Source: Bemisia tabaci
Taxonomy: Eukaryota; Arthropoda; Insecta; Hemiptera; Aleyrodidae
NCBI RefSeq assembly: GCF_918797505.1
Contig: NC_092799.1
Coordinates: 27,652,382-27,716,381, forward strand
Reading direction: 5' to 3'
Length of the DNA stretch: 64,000 nucleotides
Shown here: one piece after another, positions 45,451-56,899 of the stretch
Position numbering within the stretch: the stretch's first letter is position 1
Layout of the letters: each line of letters starts with the position of its first letter
The notes under the pieces: model-generated
Told to the model about the DNA's origin: nothing
The model's database searches: none
What the model saw: the letters and a program-made list of their open reading frames with translations, nothing else
Position numbers and translations under genes: made by a program

Positions 45451-46759
45451 ATATTGCTCGAATGAAACAGAAACCTCAAAAAAGAAGCTACAGAGGAGTT
45501 GAAAATGCGAAAGGAAAACATGGAATATCAACTGCCCAGAATTGTGAACTCTATGGAAACAACTTCTGAAACAAGCTCACTTGAGATAAGTAAAATAAAA
45601 GCCCAGTATACCAGTTGTACCAACTTGATTTTTAAATAATTAAAAGTAACAGGTGCATTTAAAGCACCTAGAGAGAAATTTGTTGAATCCTAAGAAGATA
45701 AATTCCTGACTCAACGATAACTCTGCATTGGGTTATAATGTGGCCTGACAAATTTTTGTATCATTTTCAACTTGCTCATGAAAAGAAGAGAGAATGCAGG
45801 TACGTGGCTTGGGTTGCGATGTGTCGATTTTTCTGTCATTTGGACCTATGGTACAGGGTCGATTATTAAGGTGTTCGCTGCGAGCACCCTGTTTGTCGAT
45901 CCTTTTCCGTGGGTTTGAGTTTCATAACGATCCATGTATCGCGGGGCACGCCACGCCACTGAGAGAATGAGCATAATGGAGAAATGAAACAAATTTAACA
46001 TACATGGATTTGTATGTAACTTATCATTGTCACGGATTAATTATCATGAACTTTGATGTATTAACACACATGGTTAAAATAATGTAAAAAAAACCAAATT
46101 AAAAGATCTTCTAAAGATTAGATCTTCCAAACTTTACTGGGGGATATAAGAGTGGCAGAGCCTTCTCTGTTCCTAGAGAAACAGAGCGCTTCGACAGTAT
46201 TCAAAATTAAATGAATTTTATTATTATATTATTATTGTTATATTGTCTTATGAGTGTTGACCTATGGCTTAGCGAACGGTTTGTGCCTAGAAAACGGTTT
46301 TCAGAACCGTGCGCCCAATAACAGTTTCCTTGAACTGTCCCAATAACAGTTTAGATTTTCAGACTGCCAACATAACGTTAGTGTAACGTTGAATCGGGTT
46401 GGCGACTTGATTTTTAGCTAAGTGAAAGTTATATCATATGTTTTCATTGCATTGTTGCCAAAGTCGCAACACAAAAAGCAAGTTTAACATATATGACTTT
46501 AACTTACTGCTGTACAATTTATTACTCTCTTACTAACTTAATATTACTGTTGTGGGTTAATTATTATTCATTTGATTTATAATTTGGTGCGGAAGGTGAT
46601 TTATAATTTGGTGAAATGTATGATGTATTGAATAGAGATGAAAGGTTTGGGGAATTCGTTATGAGAAAAAGCGAAGACACTTAAAGAAATATTTAAAGAT
46701 TAAATGTAAAGCTGAAAGACTTTGGAAGACTAATAAATACGTCGTTTCAAAAAAATCGT

Positions 46760-46960
46760 TTTACGTTGACGATTTTTTGGGGGGAGCGGATACGGTAGAA
46801 GAAGCAAGACAAGTTAAGAAAGAATTTGAGGCAGTCACAGTACGGTAGAAGAAGCAAGACAAGTTAAGAAAGAAGTTGAGGCAGTCACATCCTCAAATAA
46901 TTTCCTTTTGAGAAAACGGGCGTCTAATGACTCTGGGCTGGTGAAATGAGGAGATAAAAG
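46760..46960 (+). pseudogene. BEL/Pao reverse transcriptase fragment
   Basis: Reads FYVDDFLGGADTVEEARQVK with the catalytic YVDD box, then, after a ~50-bp tandem duplication and a TAG stop, a segment resembling the following LRKW.SN block (LLRKRASND). The sequence on either side has no further polymerase, protease or integrase homology that I can see, so only this region of Pol persists. Confidence 0.75.
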
Positions 46961-48349
46961 AGAAGTGTTGACAAATGAGTCCTAGTTCAGTGGTTTACAT
47001 AATAAGAATGCAAATCCTTATTGATCGAATGTTGAAAAATGATGAATGTTCGATTTGAGTAAAGTTCAAAAAGTATTAAACATCCCGTATTGGCGATCAG
47101 CAGTATTGAGAGCGATTCTTACCTACCCATAGTCTGAATTTCTAGCTGTGGAGATAAGTGACATCTCTGGATGAGAAGGAACGTGAATAAGATTTTACAC
47201 TCACAAATTAGTGTAGAAGCAAGACGGACTAAGTTATCCGATATTATCAGACATACCATCATGATCTCAAGTTAAGTAAAATCAATGTGCAAAATAGATG
47301 GTTCGTTTTTTCTGTTTCTGTTGTCATCTTGTTTCAGGCAACATACTATCGACTAAGAGCAAAAAATAATGGAACTAAACCGAGTATATTCATATCCTCT
47401 GCAGTCCCGTCCGTCCTATGTTCTCCTGTCCATCTTGTGTTGTCCTATGTATATCCTGCATCCTATGCATGAAATTCTGTATGAAACCCTGACTGAGTGC
47501 TCATCGCTTAATTTGCTGTATTACAACGAAGGTCCGAAGAAGAATAATGTAACATGAAATCTCAGAAGAACAACTGATCATGAATCTAGCCAAATTCGGC
47601 AAAGAATTGACGGAGCTTAACAATCAAAATTACCTACCAATCGTGGCACTATACACCAACCAGAAGCGTCACTTGCAATACTGACGGTCTCTGTGTAAAC
47701 CAAAGTAATCGAAACAACGAGTGAGAATCAAGAACCCTTTGCTTCAACAAAAATAATGAAGTGGGAGTAGTAATGTTATGTTTTAAAAAGGAGTAGCTGA
47801 TTGACTTCGCAAAACTTCGGAGAAGGCAACAACAATCATTCTGTCAATGCTTATCCGAATCAAACAAATCAGAAATCGATCATTCGTGCACTGTACTTTT
47901 TTTTACCTTGCCTAGGTTTTTATCCAATGGTTTCTCATATGGTTAAGGTTTTTAATGAGGCAATGTTTCCTGATGATAATGAAGTTCATAAAGAGAAAAT
48001 GATCCCGAAGTCCAATTCAAAGTCTCATTTTACTTGAAGTATTGAGAAGAATACAGCAAATAATGCGTTCCAAATTCATTGAATTTAAATGTCAACATGA
48101 CATCTGGAATTTGTCTACTTTTTAATGGAATTTCAATTTAACCCTAAAGAACTTCATTGCGTAACGGCAGCGCTTCTGACTCCTCTCGAAAGTGCCTGCA
48201 AGTTCCTGCAGACAAGAAGAATCACTACGGCGTTTACCCTAGCGTCGTGGCTTCAAGATCACAGCCAAGTAAAAAGTACACATAAGTATACTCATAATTA
48301 CGAAGAAATAATATATTTGGAACTATGTGTCGTTCCTACTTTTGAGGAT

Positions 48350-48367
48350 ACCTCAAAGGGGGGAGTG
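48350..48367 (+). promoter_or_regulatory. Polypurine tract
   Basis: AAAGGGGGGAGTG immediately precedes the TG of the 3' LTR at 48368. Confidence 0.75.
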
Positions 48368-48559
48368 TGTTGAAGCATATGCTATGCTAAATGGTCTCCG
48401 TGGCGACCACTTTTTCTCTTCATCTTAACCTAATATATATGAAAAAGGAAGTCCTGCTTGTATGATTCTTCCAGTCATATTTTTTCCTTAAAAAGGTATT
48501 ATTAATAAAAATGTGTTGATTTATTTATAATATTGTTGACCTTTTTTCTGAGCTCAACA
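48368..48559 (+). repeat. 3' LTR
   Basis: Matches the 5' LTR over its full length and is followed by the TACAC target duplicate and the resuming tandem array. Confidence 0.92.
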
Positions 48560-49380
48560 TACACCATCTAACCCTCTTTACGGAGTTGGTTGAGACCATA
48601 CACTGTAAAGAGAGTCGCTAACTTTACCGTAAAGTTTTCATCAATGCTCGTTCTGATATAGCTTTTTTCGAACCAATACCTCACAATACAAATATTCTTC
48701 CCGATTTGGGACGGCAGTAAACAATCCTAAAATAATTGATTCATAAAAATCGTCGACACCAAGTATATCTTTCATTTTCTCTGAATAATCAGCGGCTTTG
48801 CCAACAAATTTGTTCAGGATGAGAGTAGCAGACTATGAAAGGCAATAATAAGGCGAATTTCATATGCTTAAAACAGGTAATATACACCATCTAACCCTCT
48901 TTACGGAGTTGGTTGAGACCATACACTCTAAAGAGAGTCGCTAACTTTACCGTAAAGTTTTCATCAATGCTCGTTCTGATTTAGCTTTTTTCGGACCAAT
49001 ACCTCACAATACAAATATTCTTCCCGATTTGGGACGGCAGTAAACAATTCTTAAATAATTGGTTCAAAAAAATCGACGACACCAAATATATCTTTCATTT
49101 TCTCTGAATATTCAGCGGCTTTACCAACAAATTTATTCAGGATGAGAGTAGCAGACTATGAAAGGCAATAATAAGGCGAATTTCTTATACTTAAAACATG
49201 TAATATACACCATCTAACCCTCTTTACGGAGTTGGTTGAAACCATACACTTTAAAGAGAGTCGCAAACTTTACCGTAAAGTTTTCAGCAATTCTCGTTCT
49301 GATATAGGTTTTTTCGAACCAATGTTTCGCAATACAATTACTTTTCCCGATTTGGGACGGCAGTAAACGATTTTTTCACT
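48560..49380. repeat. ~320-bp tandem array, right part
   Basis: Three further units, with the GCTCGTTCTGAT phrase at about 48650, 48968 and (as TTCTCGTTCTGAT) 49290. Resumes exactly after the retroelement target site. Confidence 0.9.
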
Positions 49381-50480
49381 CTATGATGAGCCTACTTGCG
49401 TGGTTTTAGGGAATTCGCTGATAGTTGTCACTGTCGATATCCATTCATCATATCGGCGAATTTTTTGGCTGTAAAAGAAAAGTAAAAGATCAGAATTAGA
49501 AAAGTATAATTTTAAACTTTCGTAGACATCGTATACTTCCCTGGTGGATCTTCAGCGTTCTCTCGAGTATCCTTTATTCTTCTGCTTGATCTTCATCAGT
49601 TTCGTTGCTTCTGTAGGCATCGTCTATTCCTCGTCTCGAATCTCGTTCCCTTCTTAAGCATCAAATTCTTATCTGCTGGGTTTTCATAAGCTCTTTTAGC
49701 ATTGAGTCGCAAACTTTACCGTAAAGTTTTCAGCAATTCTCGTTCTGATATAGGTTTTTTCGAACCAATGTTTCGCAATACAATTACTTTTCCCGATTTG
49801 GGACGGCAGTAAACGATTTTTTCACTCTATGATGAGCCTACTTGCGTGGTTTTAGGGAATTCGCTGATAGTTGTCACTGTCGACATCCATTCTTCATATC
49901 GGCGAATTTTTTGGCTGTAAAAGAAAAGTAAAAGATCAGAATTAGAAAAGTATAATTTTAAACTTTCGTAGACATCGTATACTTCCCTGGTGGATCTTCA
50001 GCGTTCTCTCGAGTATCCTTTATTCTTCTGCTTGATCTTCATCAGTTTCGTTGCTTCTGTAGGCATCGTCTATTCCTCGTCTCGAATCTCGTTCCCTTCT
50101 TAAGCATCAAATTCTTATCTGCTGGGTTTTCATAAGCTCTTTTAGCATTGCTGAGTCGTTAACCACTAAAAATGACATGCAGAGGCACATATGATGAATT
50201 TCTCAATAATCACAGGCCCAAAACGGCTCACTTACCATCGGAAATGAATCATTGCTCCATAAGGCCCGATATGATGAACTTTGCGACGAATGCGATTTTC
50301 TTTGCCTCTAAGGAAATGCTGCATCACCGGAAAGTAAATGAGGAGACAGCTTTGACCCTCTTAGTTTTAAAGTTACCTGCTTGCGTCAAATATTCCTCTT
50401 GTTTTATTATGTCTCTCTATTCTATTGCCACTCTTTGTCATTTGCGGTAGTTCCTACAATTACACACACACACACACGCC
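49260..50480. repeat. Segmental module: 446-bp tandem duplication plus downstream block
   Basis: GTCGCAAACTTTACCGTAAA occurs at about 49260 and 49706, and sequence matches across the 446-bp offset, including GAATTCGCTGATAGTTGTCA and CTGGTGGATCTTCAGCG. The second unit runs on into an ORF block and a short (AC)n tract at about 50462-50478. Related modules occur at 53205-53855 and 54600-55470. Confidence 0.88.
50172..50450 (+). other. Module ORF copy 1 (92 codons), unrecognised
   Basis: ATG-initiated frame beginning MTCRGTYDEFLNNHRPKTAH. The same frame recurs as MTYRGTYDEFLKNHGLKTAH at 53544 and again at 55156, with the first ~65 codons free of stops in all three. Conservation of the open frame is expected from recent duplication and does not prove coding. 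No domain is recognised; the copies diverge in frame after about codon 67. Confidence 0.3.
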
Positions 50481-50489
50481 CTCCTTCAC

Positions 50490-51128
50490 CCACACCCTAT
50501 CCCTCACCCTCACACATACACATGTTTCTTAAATATCTATAGTTCATGAAAATTGGTACCATCAAGAATGCCTTTCATTTTCTCTGAATATTCGGCGGCT
50601 GTAACAATTTATTTATTTATCATTGAAGTAGGTGTGAGTGCAATATCATGGCAAGTTGCAATAACAAATTCTTTCATTGGAGGTACCTTAAAAGGAAATA
50701 CTTTCTACCTGGACTGATCCATCTGTCAAAAAGAAAAATTAAAACATGCAGTAAACTTATGCAAAATCAAAATGCAAAAAAATCCCTGCAAAAAAATCTC
50801 CCGAATCCCACAACAATAAAGAAAACATGCTGTTTGCTTGGCCCTGAAATAATGTTATCTAGTCCAGAATCCTAAATTCCGACGAGAAGCTAGTCAGAGC
50901 CTTGCTCCTCAAGTCCTGAATGGAGGAAATTCGATCGAGGTGCTAGTCAATGCCTTGCTCCTCGAGTTCAGAACTCTAAGTTTGGAAAAGGAAAATATGA
51001 AGTACTGAATAGGACGAAAAGCTAGTCACAGCCTTCCTCTTCAAGTTCTGAAGAAAGTAAAGTAAAGAGAGTGATTGAATGAAAATGAAAGGACTAGTAT
51101 AAGAAACTTGGAATTGATACCGTCAAGG
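50490..51128. other. No gene recognised
   Basis: Contains three loose copies of GAMRAGCTAGTCA...GCCTT..TCAAGT (about 50882, 50937, 51016). The 75-codon ORF at 50648-50875 has no recognisable domain. Confidence 0.35.
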
Positions 51129-52636
51129 GTCTACTTCTCTCGTGGATCTTCATCTTCTTCTTCAGCATCATGGTTGCTCGTCTACTTCTCTCGTGGATCT
51201 TCATCTTCTTCTTCAGCATCATGGTTGCTCGTCTACTTCTCTCGTGGATCTTCATCTTCTTCTTCAGCATCATGGTTGCTCGTCTACTTCTCTCGTGGAT
51301 CTTCATCTTCTTCTTCAGCATCATGGTTGCTCGTCTACTTCTCTCGTGGATCTTCATCTTCTTCTTCAGCATCATGGTTGCTCGTCTACTTCTCTCGTGG
51401 ATCTTCATCTTCTTCTTCAGCATCATGGTTGCTCGTCTACTTCTCTCGTGGATCTTCATCTTCTTCTTCAGCATCATGGTTGCTCGTCTACTTCTCTCGT
51501 GGATCTTCATCGTCTTCTTCAGCATCATGGTTGCTCGTCTACTTCTCTCGTGGATCTTCATCTTCTTCTTCAGCATCATGGTTGCTCGTCTACTTCTCTC
51601 GTGGATCTTCATCTTCTTCTTCAGCATCATGGTTGCTCGTCTACTTCTCTCGTGGATCTTCATCTTCTTCTTCAGCATCATGGTTGCTCGTCTACTTCTC
51701 TCGTGGATCTTCATCTTCTTCTTCAGCATCATGGTTGCTCGTCTACTTCTCTCGTGGATCTTCATCTTCTTCTTCAGCATCATGGTTGCTCGTCTACTTC
51801 TCTCGTGGATCTTCATCGTCTTCTTCAGCATAATGGTTGCTCGTCTACTTCTCTCGTGGATCTTCATCTTCTTCTTCAGCATCATGGTTGCTCGTCTACT
51901 TCTCTCGTGGATCTTCATCTTCTTCTTCAGCATCATGGTTGCTCGTCTACTTCTCTCGTGGATCTTCATCTTCTTCTTCAGCATCATGGTTGCTCGTCTA
52001 CTTCTCTCGTGGATCTTCATCTTCTTCTTCAGCATCATGGTTGCTCGTCTACTTCTCTCGTGGATCTTCATCTTCTTCTTCAGCATCATGGTTGCTCGTC
52101 TACTTCTCTCGTGGATCTTCATCTTCTTCTTCAGCATCATGGTTGCTCGTCTACTTCTCTCGTGGATCTTCATCTTCTTCTTCAGCATCATGGTTGCTCG
52201 TCTACTTCTCTCGTGGATCTTCATCTTCTTCTTCAGCATCATGGTTGCTCGTCTACTTCTCTCGTGGATCTTCATCTTCTTCTTCAGCATCATGGTTGCT
52301 CGTCTACTTCTCTCGTGGATCTTCATCTTCTTCTTCAGCATCATGGTTGCTCGTCTACTTCTCTCGTGGATCTTCATCTTCTTCTTCAGCATCATGGTTG
52401 CTCGTCTACTTCTCTCGTGGATCTTCATCTTCTTCTTCAGCATCATGGTTGCTCGTCTACTTCTCTCGTGGATCTTCATCTTCTTCTTCAGCATCATGGT
52501 TGCTCGTCTACTTCTCTCGTGGATCTTCATCTTCTTCTTCAGCATCATGGTTGCTCGTCTACTTCTCTCGTGGATCTTCATCTTCTTCTTCAGCATCATG
52601 GTTGCTCGTCTACTTCTCCCGTGGATCTTCATCTTC
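51129..52636. repeat. 51-bp minisatellite, 29 full units plus a partial
   Basis: GTCTACTTCTCTCGTGGATC begins every 51 bases from 51129 to 52608 without a single length change. Units are almost identical; two carry ATCGTCTTC in place of ATCTTCTTC (about 51512 and 51818), the second also ATAATGG for ATCATGG. Because 51 is divisible by three, several frames on both strands are open for more than 500 codons (17-residue repeats, for example MKIHERSRRATMMLKKK on the minus strand). I treat these as by-products of the repeat: no start, splice site or flanking coding sequence supports a gene. Confidence 0.97.
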
Positions 52637-53204
52637 CTAGTGCAGGGTGATCTATTCAAGAAGCCAAGAGACTTGGAGTGATGAAACAAAAATAATATTG
52701 TTAATTACATGGCACCAAAAAAGAATGTTAGGAATCAGAAAAAAAAGTAATCTCCATGGGAAAACTCTAAAAAAACAGCCGAAGCTAGTTTCGTGGGTTG
52801 TGGCCACACGACACCAAATCATGGATCTTTGGCTCATCACCTACAGGTTGCCGGATTTGGAGCTCCGAAATCGCCGGGCCCAATGATGTGAATGGAGAAC
52901 AGCAATTTCCGTGCTTCCTCCGACGATCAGCAGATGAGACACTGGGTTTGGCGTCGAATGGCCGAAGGAAGATATCTCTTTCAGGTCACTGGCATTTATG
53001 AACGATCAGCTTTTCCTTCACATGTCAGTGATCGCATATCTGTGACATGGTGTCAGCATATCAGGTGTACTAGCTTGACCACCCGAGTGACATACCGACC
53101 ATTGAACGTTTTCCTTCTTGAAAGGGCCTCACAGTTGATTCCCAAAAATAAGTTTATAGGAATGCGCATGCTGAATTTCTAAGCTCGGGCTTTCACTCTC
53201 CAAC
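52637..53204. other. Unassigned sequence with a 96-codon ORF
   Basis: A plus-strand frame at 52892-53182 starts MENSNFRASSDDQQMRHWVW. It has no recognised domain, overlaps other short frames and lies between repeat blocks. It could be a remnant of an element captured with the minisatellite. Confidence 0.25.
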
Positions 53205-53935
53205 GAGTCTCCTTGCTTTGGTCTTAGGGAATGGGTTGATAGTTGTCCCTATCGGCATCTATTCGTCATATTGGCGAATTTTTTGGCTGCAAAAGAAAAG
53301 TAAAAGATCAGAATTAGATAAGTGAAATTTTAAACTTCCGTGAACATCGTCTATTTTTCTGGTGGATCTTCATTGTTGTCTCGAGTATCGTTTATTCCTC
53401 TGCTTGATCTTCATCAGTTTCCTCGCTTTTTTAGACATCGCTCATTCCTTGTCTCGAATCTCAATCCCTTCTGTAGCATCAAATTTTTTTCTGCTGGGTT
53501 TTGATAAGCTCTCTTGTCATTGCTAAGTCGTTAACCACTAAAAATGACATACAGAGGCACATATGATGAATTTCTCAAAAATCACGGGCTCAAAACGGCT
53601 CACCTATCATCGGAAATGAATCATTGCTCCATAAGGCCCGATATGATGAACTTTGCGACGAGTGCGATTTCCTTTACCTTTAAGAGAATGCTGGATCACC
53701 GGAAAGTAGATGAGAAGACAGCTTTGACCCCTTTTAGTCTTAGAGTTACCTGTTTGCGTCAAAAATGTCACTTGTTTTATTATGTCTCTCTATTGTATTG
53801 CCACTCTTTGTCATCTGCGGTAGTTCCTACAATTAGACACACACACACACACACCCCCTCACCCACAGGGTGTGTGTGTGTGTGTTTGTTTTCTACCTTT
53901 ATAAATTTATGACCTCATTGTGATTTAATACGAGA
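53205..53935. repeat. Segmental module, diverged copy
   Basis: Matches 49390-50480 and 54820-55470 from TTAGGGAATGGGTTGATAGTTG onward, including the GGTGGATCTTCA block, the ORF copy at 53544-53912 and the terminal AC tract. It is the most diverged of the copies. Confidence 0.85.
53837..53886. repeat. (AC)n spacer (GT)n inverted microsatellite
   Basis: About 9 AC units ending ACCCC, a short CTCACCCACA spacer, then GGG(TG)8. The halves are complementary and could fold into a hairpin. In the sister modules only the AC half is present. Confidence 0.85.
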
Positions 53936-54599
53936 GGTTACACTTCAAGACTTTGTTATGGTAACTAAACGAAGATCTTGATTTCGAGTTCGCTTTTTAA
54001 CCGAGAAACGATTTCTCTACGGAGAAAGGGAAGCTCTTTTTTGACATGAAAATACTGTGAGAGTATATGATTAAAGGCTGTAAATTAAGACTCTATCTTA
54101 ATTGTAATGATCTGAACATCGGAAACAGCAATTGGATATCGACTGAATTTCTCATCCGATTGATTCATTGTAAATTTTATATAGGTGACTTTTAAGTGGT
54201 TATTCATCTTCCATCTTGCTTTAAAAAACAATATCTCAGGCGGAAACAAAATAAGAAAAAAACATTTGATTATGCGCTCATAAAAGAATTAATACAAAAA
54301 ACCTAGAGTGCATAATCTCACTGAGGCATTATTGATGCAACAAGATGGACACTTTAGTAAAAACAAACAGACAAATCTAAATGAACAAACTCAGTCGATT
54401 TGGATATACGCGAGAGAAAATAACGTGAAGGTCCAACAATTTCTAAGGAATGATATCAATAAAAGTGAGCCTAGAAACCTCGTTTTTGAGCGTTAAAAAT
54501 CGTCAAGCTTCTTAACATGCGAGTCGGTGTTACATTTAGGCATGCCCGAAAGAGCATACTCGACAAGGAAACGACGCTTCTGATATTTTGGGCGGAATG
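53936..54599. other. No gene recognised; 54262-54470 is repeated at 56697-56890
   Basis: CATAAAAGAATTAATA and the following ~190 bases (TAGAGTGCATAATCTCACTGAG, CAGACAAATCTAAATGAACA, AACTCAGTCGATTTGGA) recur downstream of the LINE ORF1 remnant at 56.7 kb, so this is part of a LINE-type element, sense on the plus strand. Confidence 0.5.
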
Positions 54600-55560
54600 C
54601 TTAAGGCGAATTTCTTATACTTAAAACAGGTAATATACACCATCTAACCCTCTTTACGGAGTTGGTTGAGATCATACACTCTAAAGAGAGTCCCTGACTT
54701 TACCGTAAAGTTTTCAGCAATGCCCGTTCTGATATAGCTTTTTTCGAACCAATGTTTCACAATACAATTACTTTTCCCGATTTGGGACGGCAATAAACAA
54801 TTTTTTCACTCTCCGATGAGCCTACTTGCGTTGTTTTAGGGAATTCGCTGATAGTTGTCACTGTCGGCATCCATTCGTCATATCGGCGAATTTTTTGGCT
54901 GTAAAAGAAAAGTAAAAGATCAGAATTAGATAAGTGTAATTTTAAACTTCCGTAGACATTGTATACTTCTCTGGTGGATCTTCAGCGTTCTCTCGAGTAT
55001 CCTTTATTCTTCTGCTTGATCTTCATCAGTTTCGTTGCTTCTGTAGGCATCGTCTATTCCTCGTCTCGAATCTCGTTCCCTTCTTAAGCATCAAATTCTT
55101 ATCTGCTGGGTTTTCATAAGCTCTTTTATTATTGCTGAGTCGTTAACCACTAAAAATGACATGCAGAGGCACATATGATGAATTTCTCAATAATCACAGG
55201 CCCAAAACGGCTCACTTACCATCGGAAATGAATCATTGCTCCATAAGGCCCGATATGATGAACTTTGCGACGAATGCGATTTTCTTTGCCTCTAAGGAAA
55301 TGCTGCATCACCGGAAAGTAAATGAGGAGACAGCTTTGACCCTCTTAGTTTTAGAGTTACTTACCTGCTTGCGTCAAATATTCCTCTTGTTTTATTATAT
55401 CTCTCTATTCTATTGCCACTCATTGTCATTTGCGGTAGTTCCTACAATTAAACACACACACACTCACACTCCCATACATACATACATACATGCATACATA
55501 TATACATACATACATGCATACACCCTTACATACACACATACACCCTTACATACATACTTA
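54600..55560. repeat. Segmental module, copy most similar to 49.3-50.5 kb
   Basis: Begins with one unit of the ~320-bp repeat (TAATATACACCATCTAACCC at about 54632), continues with the GAATTCGCTGATAGTTGTCA and CTGGTGGATCTTCAGCG blocks, the ORF copy (from 55156), then (AC)n and a CATA-rich microsatellite (about 55451-55563). Confidence 0.88.
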
Positions 55561-55563
55561 CAT

Positions 55564-56300
55564 AGGAGATCGGTCCGACCGCACGCGCGCGATTGTGCTC
55601 CGGCGAATTTTTTTTTTTTCAAGTCGATCTGGCGCGAAAGTGTGAATGAACCTTATATCGGTTTCTGCAATTTTTCGTGCTCTTTCCATAAAGTCCTTTG
55701 GAATCTTCTTATGACCCCGTACTGGAACTTTATCCCCCTTTGTTTTTTTGCAAAATTGTTATAAAAATAATTCCGATGTGATGACAAAACTCTAATCGCG
55801 AGTGAAATTGTGCTGTGTTTCCATGGATACCGTCGCGGAGGAAAAATCATAAGTTACGCTTCCAGTCTTCTACTCTCCTCCCCCCCCCCCCTCTTCACGA
55901 TGAAACGAGGCAGAAAACAGAAATCGGTGGCGTGAACACCCCCCCCCCCCTTACCCATAAGGCGAAGTTGTCAGTTTTTGAGTTTGGATGGTCTCTAGCC
56001 TATTCAGAGGATACAAAAGACTCAAGAAACCATCAAAGAATCTCATAGGCGACCAATAAACCCGGGTGTCAAAACTGCCAAATATACGCCGAATTGGCAA
56101 CTTTGACCCCCAAAATGGGGGGGGGGGGGTAAAACTTCGAGATAGGGAGAAATGCCCATTGACACTTTTGATCAGTAGATTAAGACCTACAATATATCAA
56201 AACGCCAGCCGATTTAACCGGGCCCACTTTTCCCATAAGACCGGTCCGTCGTCCTTTCTAGTAATCGAATATGCATTTATTTATCATCTGAAAAGTTAGT
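55564..56300. other. No gene recognised; several C and G homopolymer runs
   Basis: C runs at about 55879-55890 and 55939-55950, a G run at 56118-56128 and a T run at about 55609-55620. No recognisable coding sequence. Confidence 0.35.
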
Positions 56301-56302
56301 TG

Positions 56303-56745
56303 ATATTGCTTGCAATTCAAAATTTATTAACACTGCTGTCGGCCCCCTTCCCATCAGGCGACTCATTAATCCTGCTTTCCGCCTAGTTTTATCAAATGTA
56401 ATGCCTAACATGACCAACGAAAAATTAATTGAGGCTCTTTCCCAATTTGTAAAAGTTGTCTGACCCATGCAACTCATGTCGGCTGGACTGAAAGACCCTA
56501 AATTCCAACATGTTAAGTCCTTTCGTCGTGAAAACTTCATTCTTAAGGAAGTAAACTCTCATGCCCTCCCTCCATCCCTCTTAATCCCTCATGATGGAGA
56601 GGAAGTCCGAGTCTTCTTATCTGTAGAGGACCCACGATGTCTTCATTGCAATTACCTAACCAGCCACAAAACTGCTGAATGTGCGAAAATAGTGTCACAT
56701 TCAACCGAAAATGGAAGTCATAAAAGAATTAATAAAAAAACCTAG
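56303..56745 (+). pseudogene. LINE ORF1 (Gag-like) remnant with zinc knuckle
   Basis: Reading from about 56303 the plus strand gives a frame with RRLINPAFRLVLSNVMPNMT, SFRRENFILKE and LPPSLLIPHDGEEVRVFLS, ending in CLHCNYLTSHKTAEC (C-x2-C-x5-H-x4-C). This order - hydrophobic domain, 'SFRR', 'LP.S.LI..G...R.F.S', CCHC knuckle - is that of arthropod LINE ORF1/Gag-like proteins. A TGA near 56460 interrupts the frame, so it is dead. The region after it matches 54262-54470, another copy of the same element. Confidence 0.6.
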
Positions 56746-56899
56746 AGTGCATAATCTCACTGAGACGTTATTGATGCAGGAAGATAGAAATTTTAGTAAA
56801 AGCCAACAGACAAATCTAAATGAACAAACTCAGTCGATTTGGAGATGCGAGAAAGAATAAGGTGAAGATCGAACAATTACCATGGAATGATATCAGCAG

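Larger units (their letters stand above)
44769..48559 (+). mobile_element. BEL/Pao LTR retrotransposon, complete ends, dead interior
   Basis: 192-bp LTRs (44769-44960, 48368-48559), both TGTTGAAG...CTCAACA, are nearly identical. A 5-bp target duplication TACAC flanks the element (44764-44768, 48560-48564). A primer binding site and a polypurine tract sit in the right places. At 3.8 kb it is shorter than autonomous BEL/Pao elements, and only a scrap of reverse transcriptase survives. It is inserted in the ~320-bp tandem array at TAATATACAC|CATCTAACC. Confidence 0.88.

Noticed and set aside
45096..45531. ORFs with repeated VSAKAI or MAFADTT peptides
   Set aside because: Products of the 54-bp tandem repeats in the retroelement leader; open on both strands.
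51075..52689. ORFs of 250-531 codons across the minisatellite
   Set aside because: The unit length (51) is divisible by three and lacks stops in several frames, so long frames on both strands are automatic.
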